Shown: piece after piece, positions 8,468-15,233 of the stretch
Numbering within the stretch: the stretch's first letter is position 1
Layout of the letters: every line of letters begins with the position of its first letter
Source: Methylococcaceae bacterium UBA7658
GTDB taxonomy: Bacteria > Pseudomonadota > Gammaproteobacteria > Methylococcales > Methylomonadaceae
NCBI GenBank assembly: GCA_002483425.1
Contig: DLHW01000070.1
Location: 42,808 to 74,300, forward strand
DNA: 31,493 nucleotides
Reading direction: 5' to 3'
The notes under the pieces: model-generated
The model's database searches: none
The model's input: only the letters and a program-made list of their open reading frames with translations
What the model was told of the DNA's origin: nothing
Made by a program: the position numbers and the translations under genes

Positions 8468-9496
8468 ATGACCAGACGGATTCTCAAATACGCGGAGTCA
8501 ATAACGCTAACGCTGGTCTCGTTGCTAACAGGTTGCGCTCAAGTCGCCAATTACGCCCCGGTGCAAACGGTTAACCAAGCCTTTAAACCGGTCACCGGAA
8601 ATGAAGAAAATAGCCCGCCTATTAAGCCTAAAAGCGAACCGCAGGCATTACACTTACCCGCCGCGAAGCCGCCAATTACAAACTGGCAAAGCGGCCGCCC
8701 GCAAGTAGCGGATATTAACGCTAAAACCGATCAGGTTGATACGAAAACGAACAATCATTCAAAATCCCAAGTAAGAAGCAAAATGAATAAGGTTGTCAAT
8801 TCCCAAACACCGGCCGCCGGTAGCAGTACTCAAGCTAACCACGCTAATAAACGTGCGGTTTCAACCTTGACCCAAAAGCCGGGTACGAAGATTATCCCGC
8901 AGGCCGCTAGCCTATCAGCTCAATATGGCTCCGGAAATAGAAGTTCGCTACCTTTAACGGTAGAATCCAAAAAAGGTTCTAAAAATCATAACATTTCACC
9001 CGATAAGGGCGGAACCCCCCGACAAAAAAGTTCGGTTAGAGAACAAAAAAAGCTTGCTAAAGTATCCTCGAACTCAAATAATATCGGAGAAGAAAAATCA
9101 ATTATTTCAATTGATAATAAAAAAATGTTAAAGTTAAACTTCGATTGGCCATTGCTCGGGAAAATTTCGAAAAATTTTTCGCAAACCGGCCGGAAGGGGA
9201 TCGATATCTCCGGTAAAAACGGGCAGGCGGTACATGCGGCGGAATCCGGAAAAGCAGTCTATTGCGGGCAAGGACTTAAAGGTTTCGGAAATTTAGCCAT
9301 CATAAAACATAACGAAACTTATCTGAGTGCATACGCGCATAACCGTGTGCTTTATATAAAAGAAGGGCAAAAGATAACAAAGGGCCAAAAAATCGGGCAA
9401 GTCGGCGAATCCGGCCCTCAAAAAGCGTCTTTATATTTTGAAATAAGAAAAAACGGCAAACCTATTAATCCATTATCTTTATTACCGGGCAACTAG
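8468..9496 (+). CDS. NlpD-like lipoprotein with degenerate M23 domain and no LysM
   Basis: A 342-residue lipoprotein. The signal peptide ends in a lipobox (LLTGC, lipidated Cys23). A long Ser/Asn/Lys/Pro-rich linker (about 30-220) leads to an M23/LytM domain (about 226-340). The domain resembles E. coli NlpD (KGIDISG, LSAYAHN, FEIRKNGKPINPL). The zinc ligands of active LytM are largely lost: no His before GID (only D246), AYAH with one His (H291), and Tyr323 where HFEIR normally has His. It is therefore probably a non-catalytic amidase activator, as NlpD is for AmiC. The LysM domain usual in NlpD is absent: I find no YxVxxGDTL segment. It sits directly before rpoS, the classic nlpD-rpoS order, and part of rpoS transcription may start inside this gene, as in E. 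coli. Confidence 0.82.
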   Translation: MTRRILKYAESITLTLVSLLTGCAQVANYAPVQTVNQAFKPVTGNEENSPPIKPKSEPQALHLPAAKPPITNWQSGRPQVADINAKTDQVDTKTNNHSKSQVRSKMNKVVNSQTPAAGSSTQANHANKRAVSTLTQKPGTKIIPQAASLSAQYGSGNRSSLPLTVESKKGSKNHNISPDKGGTPRQKSSVREQKKLAKVSSNSNNIGEEKSIISIDNKKMLKLNFDWPLLGKISKNFSQTGRKGIDISGKNGQAVHAAESGKAVYCGQGLKGFGNLAIIKHNETYLSAYAHNRVLYIKEGQKITKGQKIGQVGESGPQKASLYFEIRKNGKPINPLSLLPGN

Positions 9497-9532
9497 CGTC
9501 CTACCAGCGGGTAAATTTACCTTGGAGTGATT

Positions 9533-10516
9533 ATGAATGAAGAAATATTGGAACCATTGGATGAAGATATTGACCTCTCATTTGACGAGGATTTATCCCT
9601 GGAAGATGACTTACAAACCGATGATTTGGTCGAGGATAAAGTCACTGCTGAAGATTTTTCACTCTTACAGGTGCGTAACGAGGGCGGATTCGATGCGACC
9701 CGGGTCTATCTAAATGAACTCAGCCGCTCCAAGCTGCTCACTGCAGATCAAGAAAAAGTCTTCGGTAAACGGGCGCTCAAAGGCGATCGAGAAGCCCGTA
9801 AAATTATGATTGAAAGTAACCTGCGGCTGGTTGTAAAAATTTCCAGGCGTTATCTTAATAGAGGGCTGCCTCTGCTCGATCTAATCGAAGAAGGTAATCT
9901 CGGCCTGATTCGCGCCGTTGAAAAATTCGACCCGGATCGCGGTTTCCGGTTTTCTACCTATGCGACGTGGTGGATAAGACAGACCATTGAACGGGCCATT
10001 ATGAACCAAACCCGTACGATTCGCTTGCCGATCCATATTGTTAAGGAAATGAATATCTACCTGAAAGCGCAACGCCATCTAGCGCATCAACTGGATTACG
10101 AACCCAGCGCCGAGGATGTTGCTAAACATTTAGATAAGCCGGTTAGTAAAGTTGAAAAAATGCTTAAGCTTAACGAGCGGGTAACTTCCATCGATATTCC
10201 CGGCGGTAAGGATTTCGATCAACCGCTGGTCGAATCGATTTCCGATAGCGAGCGCGCGTCGCCTTCCGAACAAATCCAGGAAGACGGGATGAAACAAAAC
10301 GTGGCGGCGTGGGTTTTTCAACTACCGGAAAAACAACGCGAAGTGATTTGTCGGCGTTACGGTCTGTGCGGTTATGAAGACTCTACGCTCGAAGAAGTCG
10401 CCCAAGAACTCAACGTAACCCGGGAGCGCGTCCGGCAAATCCAGATGGACGGCTTAAAAAGACTCAAAGAAATCTTGGAAATCAACGGCTATTCAATGGA
10501 ATCGATTTTCAATTAA
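9533..10516 (+). CDS. rpoS: RNA polymerase sigma factor RpoS
   Basis: A 327-residue sigma-70 group 2 factor, the stationary-phase/general stress sigma (E. coli RpoS is 330). After an acidic N-terminus come region 1.2 (ATRVYLNELSRSKLLTADQE), region 2 (NLRLVVKISRRYLNRGL, LIEEGNLGLIRAVEKFDPDRG, FSTYATWWIRQTIERAI), region 3, and region 4 ending in the helix-turn-helix TLEEVAQELNVTRERVRQIQ. The ATG at 9533 is chosen because TTGGAG (9522-9527) lies 5 bases before it; an in-frame GTG at 9527 overlaps that site. It lies 36 bases after the nlpD-like gene. It converges with the nitrilase-family gene, with only 9 bases between the stops. Confidence 0.96.
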   Translation: MNEEILEPLDEDIDLSFDEDLSLEDDLQTDDLVEDKVTAEDFSLLQVRNEGGFDATRVYLNELSRSKLLTADQEKVFGKRALKGDREARKIMIESNLRLVVKISRRYLNRGLPLLDLIEEGNLGLIRAVEKFDPDRGFRFSTYATWWIRQTIERAIMNQTRTIRLPIHIVKEMNIYLKAQRHLAHQLDYEPSAEDVAKHLDKPVSKVEKMLKLNERVTSIDIPGGKDFDQPLVESISDSERASPSEQIQEDGMKQNVAAWVFQLPEKQREVICRRYGLCGYEDSTLEEVAQELNVTRERVRQIQMDGLKRLKEILEINGYSMESIFN

Positions 10517-10525
10517 AACGGTTAA

Positions 10526-11389
10526 TTAAAAAAGAGTTTTTTGCAACGGCCAATCGCGATAATTGAACACTTGTCCCTGTTCGCGAACAATCGCGCAAGC
10601 CTCTAAAGACACCTCTCCTATAATCCATTGCACGGCATTTAATTCCCCGGCAACCAGAATGCCGTTATCGGGAAAGCCTCGGTCAACCGGGGTGTAAATG
10701 CCTGCCGAGCCGATATTGACATCGACCGCTTCCGACCATGGCGCATTACCGACCAGACAAGATTGCGCGACATAGCACTGATTTTCCAATGCCCTGGCTT
10801 GGCAGCCGATTTTAACGCGATGAAAACCCGCTAACGTGTCCGTACAACTCGGCACAAGAATCAGATTAGCGCCCATCTCGACTTGCTTTCTTGCAAGCAA
10901 AGGAAATTCGCTGTCGTAACAGATGTTGATCGCGATTTTGCCATATTCGGTATCGAAACATTTCAACTCGTTGCCCCTTCGAATAAACCATTGTTCATTC
11001 TCGAAGCGGGTCATCATAACCTTATCCTGAAAATCGACCCTTCCGTCCGGCATAAACAAATAAGCGCGATTGCGGTAGACGCCCGGTTCAATTTCTACCG
11101 GAAAACTACCCGATTGAATAAGGCAGTCGTGTTGCTTTGCCGAATGCTTGAACAGCTCGATATAATCGGTATGCAAAGTCTGCATGGCGGCAAGTTGTTT
11201 AGACAGCGACGAATACACTTCCTGACCGAATAAGGAAGCCAGTTCCATGCTGGCGTACTCTGGAAATAGCAATAGCTTGGCATTGTTTTCAGCCGCTTCG
11301 CTAACCCAACGCTCGATCTTTTGTTGATAGTCTGACCAACCGGGCAGAAAGCTGATGTCGTATTGTGCGGTAGCGATTTTAAATGTCAT
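10526..11389 (-). CDS. Nitrilase-superfamily carbon-nitrogen hydrolase
   Basis: A 287-residue hydrolase of the nitrilase superfamily, which cleaves amide or nitrile C-N bonds through a Glu-Lys-Cys triad. All three are visible: E44 in LLFPEYASME, K123 in FQDKVMMTRFE and C157 in INICYDSEFP. Length fits a single-domain member. The substrate cannot be read from the sequence; omega-amidase, aliphatic amidase or carbamoylase activity are all possible. It overlaps the upstream GNAT gene by 11 bases. In many bacteria the same two domains occur as one fused GNAT/C-N hydrolase protein, so the pair probably acts on a shared small-molecule substrate (inference). Confidence 0.88.
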   Translation of the reverse strand: MTFKIATAQYDISFLPGWSDYQQKIERWVSEAAENNAKLLLFPEYASMELASLFGQEVYSSLSKQLAAMQTLHTDYIELFKHSAKQHDCLIQSGSFPVEIEPGVYRNRAYLFMPDGRVDFQDKVMMTRFENEQWFIRRGNELKCFDTEYGKIAINICYDSEFPLLARKQVEMGANLILVPSCTDTLAGFHRVKIGCQARALENQCYVAQSCLVGNAPWSEAVDVNIGSAGIYTPVDRGFPDNGILVAGELNAVQWIIGEVSLEACAIVREQGQVFNYRDWPLQKTLF

Positions 11390-11984
11390 GTTTTAACCAG
11401 AATGTCATAGGTTTTGCGGTTTCTTCAGCATCGTCCAAATCTTTCCAGATATAACTGGTCGTTAATTCGGGATGTTTGAAATAGCCGCGTTTATTCCAGA
11501 ATTTATCCAAAGGAACGTAATCAGCCGGTCTTCTTGGGTGATCGGCAGGGCGCTCAACGCAACAAAAGGTAATGTGCCTAAAGCCGCCTAATTCGGCAGC
11601 GTGCGCTTCCCGTTCCTCAAAAAAGCGGACGCCTAAACCATAGCCGCGATAAGCTTTATTCAACACGGATTCGCTGCAATAAAACACCTTATCAATATCG
11701 TAGCCGTTTTCCAGAAACGGTTTTTGCAATTCCGCCGTTTCATCGCGCATAGGAATAGCCGTCGAAGCACCGACGATGCTATTGTCATCGTCGTCGAAAG
11801 CCAGCACAATCACGCTGTCAGGATGGTCTATGTAAGTCTGCAAGTACTTTTGTTCATATTCAATCGTACCGTCGTACAAATAGGGAAAATCCCTGAATAT
11901 TTCAATCCTAAGGCGAGCCAACTCGGCTATATAAGGCAGAAGCGCGGAACCGCTTTTTCTTTCGACACGGATGTTTTTGGTCAT
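11379..11984 (-). CDS. GNAT family N-acetyltransferase paired with C-N hydrolase
   Basis: About 201 residues from the ATG at 11984 (MTKNIRVERK); a frame extension to 12065 adds 27 residues unlike the family and is rejected. The acetyl-CoA loop resembles RxxGxG (AYRGYGLGVRFFEEREAHA), preceded by the VFYCSESVL strand. Further family-like text is CCVERPADHPRRPADY and FWNKRGYFKHPEL. GNAT enzymes transfer an acetyl group from acetyl-CoA to an amine; the acceptor here is unknown. It overlaps the start of the nitrilase-family gene by 11 bases. The two are close in arrangement to the fused bifunctional proteins annotated in other proteobacteria. Confidence 0.85.
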   Translation of the reverse strand: MTKNIRVERKSGSALLPYIAELARLRIEIFRDFPYLYDGTIEYEQKYLQTYIDHPDSVIVLAFDDDDNSIVGASTAIPMRDETAELQKPFLENGYDIDKVFYCSESVLNKAYRGYGLGVRFFEEREAHAAELGGFRHITFCCVERPADHPRRPADYVPLDKFWNKRGYFKHPELTTSYIWKDLDDAEETAKPMTFWLKHDI

Positions 11985-12137
11985 GTTTTTGTCACATTGG
12001 CTAAATGCTGATATTTTATCCGAAGACAGTAAGTTTGAGGATTGAATCTCCCCTAAAAATCTCAATGCCTATGAATGAGGAGCCTAATCGTCAGAATGCG
12101 ATAAGATAAATAAGCCGCAAGTTATTGACTTTCATCT

Positions 12138-12788
12138 ATGCCACCAAAACGCAGACACCCTCTTTTGATCTATTCTCTTAGCTTGATTTCGTTAATGGTA
12201 TTGTCCGGCATTAATACCTATGACCGAACGACTTGGGTACTTGAAGTCTTTCCTGTCATGATTGCATTGCCCCTTGTATGGTCAACCTATCGCCGTTTTC
12301 CTTTAACCGGCTTGGTTTATTGCCTGATTTTTATTCATGCCTGCGTACTGATGGTTGGCGGTACTTATACCTATGCAAGAGTCCCTGTCGGTTTTCAAAT
12401 TGCTGAATGGTTTAATCTTAGCCGCAATCCCTACGATAAATTCGGCCATTTCCTTCAGGGCTTCGTACCTGCTTTGATCGCGCGCGAAATACTGATTCGC
12501 GGCCAATTTGTAAGCGGTAATAAAATGCTGAAATTTATCGTTATTTGCATCATTCTTGCTATTAGCGCGGTTTATGAACTGATCGAATGGGGAGCTGCTC
12601 TGGCTTTGGGTCAGGGTGCCGATGAGTTTTTGGGAATGCAGGGCTATATATGGGATACCCAATCCGATATGTTCTTTGCGCTTATAGGAGCAGTGATAGC
12701 TTTAACGCTGTTTACCGGAATCCATGACCGGCAGATTCAACGTATTCAAGTCCGTAAGGCGGATTCGCCGTTAAGCAATCCGCCATAA
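12138..12788 (+). CDS. DUF2238 (YjdF-type) integral membrane protein
   Basis: A 216-residue protein with about five to six membrane helices. The conserved DUF2238 signatures are present: PYDKFGHFLQGFVPALIARE (about 96-115), VYELIEWG and GYIWDTQSDMF. The His, Asp and Glu residues inside these membrane-embedded motifs are unusual and suggest metal binding or an enzymatic site, but no biochemical role is established that I can name. It has its own upstream gap (11985-12137), divergent from the GNAT gene. It is probably monocistronic: 218 bases follow before the flavin reductase. Confidence 0.85.
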   Translation: MPPKRRHPLLIYSLSLISLMVLSGINTYDRTTWVLEVFPVMIALPLVWSTYRRFPLTGLVYCLIFIHACVLMVGGTYTYARVPVGFQIAEWFNLSRNPYDKFGHFLQGFVPALIAREILIRGQFVSGNKMLKFIVICIILAISAVYELIEWGAALALGQGADEFLGMQGYIWDTQSDMFFALIGAVIALTLFTGIHDRQIQRIQVRKADSPLSNPP

Positions 12789-12849
12789 TCGACCTGTCCT
12801 ATTCAAATTTTGTCTGAATTTACCGAATTTGGCGGTTTGCTGGCGCGAA

Positions 12850-12925
12850 ATCGCCCTACAATATTAAACATTCACAATTCGAATTATTACCCAGCACAGC
12901 ATGGGTGCTGTAACATATCGCCCTA
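12850..12925. repeat. Direct repeat, palindrome and hairpin upstream of the flavin reductase
   Basis: ATCGCCCTA occurs at 12850-12858 and again at 12917-12925, both followed by AT-rich text containing AATATTA or similar. Between them lie the 10-base palindrome AATTCGAATT (12876-12885) and an inverted repeat CAGCAC/GTGCTG (12892-12897 and 12905-12910, 7-base loop). The group sits just upstream of a candidate promoter. It may be an operator region, but no known regulator motif is recognised. Confidence 0.35.
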
Positions 12926-12939
12926 ATTTTAATATTATG

Positions 12940-12968
12940 TTGGTTTTCGTGGTTGCCGTCTCGATAAT
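12940..12968 (+). promoter_or_regulatory. Candidate sigma-70 promoter of the flavin reductase gene
   Basis: TTGGTT (12940-12945) and GATAAT (12963-12968) are 17 bases apart, with the predicted start about 30 bases before the ATG at 13007. The -10 matches consensus at 5/6, the -35 only at 3/6. Confidence 0.4.
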
Positions 12969-13006
12969 AGCGGAAGTCTAAACATTAACAAACATTGGAG
13001 AAATGA

Positions 13007-13516
13007 ATGGCGGTCAGTTCGGAAGAATTTAAACAAGCCTTACAACATTGGGCGAGCGGTGTTGCTGTCGTCACCTCAAAATCCGGGCAATTCGGACTGA
13101 GAGGCATGACGGTAACGGCATTCTCAAGTGTTTCTGCAGAGCCGCCGCAAATTCTTGTTTGTCTCAATCAATCGGCGGATACCGGGGAAAATATCGAACA
13201 GAACGGTCAGTTTGCCGTCAATATCTTGAATAAAGATCAACAGGACGTATCGAATAATTTTTCCGGCGGCAGCAGCCAGGAAGAGCGTTTTGCCAACACG
13301 CGCTGGAGCATCGGGGTAACGGATGCGCCTATCCTCGACGAGAGCATCATGTCGCTGGAATGTAAGGTTGTGGAAAAAGTCGGCGCCGGCACTCATTGGG
13401 TCATTATCGGCGAAATCGAAGCGGTCACTTGTCGTGCAGGTGAGCCTTTATTGTATTTCCGTAGCAATTACAGGCAATTAGCTGACTTGACCGCCACAAG
13501 GAATGAGCCGGATTAA
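13007..13516 (+). CDS. Flavin reductase family protein (FMN-binding split barrel)
   Basis: A 169-residue protein of the flavin reductase-like domain family, which includes the reductase components of two-component flavin monooxygenases (HpaC type). Family features are QALQHWASGVAVVTS near the N-terminus, GMTVTAFSSVSAEPPQILVCLN (flavin-phosphate loop), FAVNILN and ERFA. The C-terminal GTHWVIIGEIEAV corresponds to the usual GDHxIFxGxV, with Thr-His where Asp-His is common. It would reduce free FMN or FAD with NAD(P)H in the cytoplasm. GGAG (12997-13000) is 6 bases before the ATG at 13007; a nearer ATG at 13003 is out of frame. No partner monooxygenase gene lies next to it. Confidence 0.88.
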   Translation: MAVSSEEFKQALQHWASGVAVVTSKSGQFGLRGMTVTAFSSVSAEPPQILVCLNQSADTGENIEQNGQFAVNILNKDQQDVSNNFSGGSSQEERFANTRWSIGVTDAPILDESIMSLECKVVEKVGAGTHWVIIGEIEAVTCRAGEPLLYFRSNYRQLADLTATRNEPD

Positions 13517-13594
13517 AACTATCTGAGCATTCACTTACTTCACCAATAAACAAAGCTATTTTCAATGTTGGGAAGAAACTAGTCCCCAGGATTC

Positions 13595-13831
13595 TTACAG
13601 CGTTTTATGACTGCCGTCGCAATAAGGCGGATTTTTGGTTTGTTTACACTGGCATATTGCTACTGTTTTGGTTTCTTCGAGTTCGAATTTCAGCGGTGTA
13701 AATGAAGTGGTTTTATGCGACCCGTCGCAAAAACTGCCGTTTTTGCTGTGACCGCAAGCGCACCAGTAATGGGCGCCAGCTTCCAGTTCGCATACGTTGG
13801 GATGGTTTGCTGCAATATTTGGTTGTTCCAT
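13595..13831 (-). CDS. Double CDGSH-type iron-sulfur protein
   Basis: A 78-residue protein made of two CDGSH iron-sulfur motifs. The first is CACGHSKNGSFCDGSHK (C24, C26, C35, H39); the second is CQCKQTKNPPYCDGSHK (C60, C62, C71, H75). Each 3Cys-1His set is expected to hold one redox-active, labile 2Fe-2S cluster, as in mitoNEET-like proteins; tandem forms are known from bacteria. There is no signal peptide or membrane anchor, so it is cytoplasmic. Its exact role is unknown; electron transfer or cluster donation is plausible. It converges with the flavin reductase, leaving a 78-base gap. Confidence 0.93.
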   Translation of the reverse strand: MEQPNIAANHPNVCELEAGAHYWCACGHSKNGSFCDGSHKTTSFTPLKFELEETKTVAICQCKQTKNPPYCDGSHKTL

Positions 13832-13891
13832 CGAATTTACCTTCTTTCCGGTTTCTTAACGGAAGCCGATTTGGATGAAAACGGCCGTTTG

Positions 13892-13923
13892 AAATAAGGC
13901 TTGCAGTTCCGCAAGCCTTATTT
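13892..13923 (-). terminator. Strong intrinsic terminator after the YidB-like gene
   Basis: A perfect 13-base inverted repeat, AAATAAGGCTTGC and GCAAGCCTTATTT, with a 6-base loop. It lies 16 bases past the stop at 13940 and has A/T-rich outer arms that give a U-rich end on either strand. It separates the YidB-like gene from the CDGSH gene. Confidence 0.8.
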
Positions 13924-13939
13924 ATAGATAATTGACCGG

Positions 13940-14386
13940 TTAAGCAGATTTATTTCCGAGCAAACTGGTAAGACCGGACAGTGCGATATCGAGCAATTTG
14001 TTATCGCCTGGCACTTGCCCATCCGGCGTCAGCTTGTCGATGACTTGCGGTAGCAGACTGGCCAAGCTGCCTGAAACGTCGGCGGTATTAATGCCCATTT
14101 TTTCGGCGAGTCCTTGGACAAAAGAAGAGCCGAGAACGGCTTGTATTTGTTCGGCGGTAACCGGCAAGTTTTGGCCGGTGCTGACCCAAGAAGCGACTTG
14201 TTCGCCTAGACCGCCAGCAGAAATTTTTTCTATCAAACCGTTGAGACCGCCTGTTTGCGGGTCGCTGATCATGCCGATGACCGATTCAAGTAAATTGCTA
14301 TCGCCGCCTGCCGCACTCGCACCGGGCGCCGCATTGTTAGCGGCCGCACCTTTAATAACGCCTAAAACCGTATCTAATAAGCCCAT
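13940..14386 (-). CDS. YidB-like DUF937 protein
   Basis: A 148-residue protein of the DUF937/YidB family: MGLLDTVLGVIKG at the start, then GLNGLIEKISAGGLGEQVASW, VSTGQNLPVTAEQIQAVLG, and a C-terminal VIDKLTPDGQVPG...LLDIALSGLTSLLG. There is no signal peptide. Small helical repeats with G-LG turns are typical. In other gammaproteobacteria such proteins are abundant but have no firmly assigned biochemical function. It is monocistronic, with 157 noncoding bases upstream and a strong terminator downstream. Confidence 0.9.
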   Translation of the reverse strand: MGLLDTVLGVIKGAAANNAAPGASAAGGDSNLLESVIGMISDPQTGGLNGLIEKISAGGLGEQVASWVSTGQNLPVTAEQIQAVLGSSFVQGLAEKMGINTADVSGSLASLLPQVIDKLTPDGQVPGDNKLLDIALSGLTSLLGNKSA

Positions 14387-14543
14387 GGTATTGTCCTGTA
14401 GTTATTTATATAATTATTGGGTTGTTTTTAAAAAACAGCACTTACATCATACTGCTTTCAGATGTTAGGGTCAAAAACTGGAAGTTTAATCGTTATTCGG
14501 CGTGGCATTTATTTTAACAAATCTGCTTGATGATTCGGATTGG

Positions 14544-14882
14544 TTAATTCCATTCAAGTATTTTCCACATGTTCACTTGCGCGCCCCTGTCCATATCGTT
14601 GCGTTGCACATCCATTTTGCCGTCACCGTTCGAGTCGATAAAATAATAAGGCGGTCCAATATCGGGTATGACTTTAATCATATACAACCGGCCGCTTCTA
14701 CGGTACTCATGAATGATTTTAGCGCCTTTTCTGATAATCGTAATGTCAGGCTCCATTTCTTCGCCGCTTTCGACCGGCAAAGGCGGTTCAGGCACTTCGG
14801 GCAGAGGGTCGGCAACGGGCGGTCTTTCGTCTACGGCGTAAACGGGAAGCGTCAGAAGGCACAATAATAAAAAATGTCGCAT
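14544..14882 (-). CDS. DUF2782 family exported protein
   Basis: A 112-residue protein with a short signal peptide (LLLCLLTLPVYA) and a Pro/Glu-rich segment (VPEPPLPVESGEEMEPD). The conserved DUF2782 part follows: ITIIRKGAKIIHEYRRSGRLY, MIKVIPDIGPPYYFID and VNMWKILEW. The family is small, restricted to proteobacteria, probably periplasmic, and of unknown function. It is often found near thrB or polA; here it lies alone, 351 bases from the priA end. The SNGDGKMD segment resembles a calcium-binding loop, but only one copy is present. Confidence 0.85.
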   Translation of the reverse strand: MRHFLLLCLLTLPVYAVDERPPVADPLPEVPEPPLPVESGEEMEPDITIIRKGAKIIHEYRRSGRLYMIKVIPDIGPPYYFIDSNGDGKMDVQRNDMDRGAQVNMWKILEWN

Positions 14883-15233
14883 GTTGGACTCATGAAAATT
14901 ACAAATAAGCTTTATCTTATTACATTATTGCAAATTTACCCGACTAAAAACTCATGGGGTGTTCTGCGTTAGCGGTTTTTATTCGCCGCCTGAATTTGTT
15001 GATAAACCTTTAGCCTGCACATTACGCCAGCAATTCATTTGCAAAGCATTATTTTAAGGAAACTTCGATCAAGGTCTGCGACAGGATGAACGATAAATGA
15101 ATGATTTCGTTTGCTATGTAGTCTAAAGTGCATAAAAGCTTGATGGGCCGCCCTAGCTCTTGAGGGTGTAAATAAAATCGACGTGGGCAGATTTTCCTTA
15201 AATCATTTCTGCAATTAAGAAACCTTACTTGGG
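14883..15233. other. 351-base noncoding gap between priA end and the DUF2782 start
   Basis: No recognisable gene, RNA or mobile element. A 73-codon minus-strand frame (15049-15270) overlaps the priA end and shows no domain. The half nearer 14883 is AT-rich and must contain the DUF2782 promoter; I could not pick convincing hexamers. A weak CCCT/AGGG inverted repeat lies near 15153-15168 and has no T-run. Confidence 0.5.
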
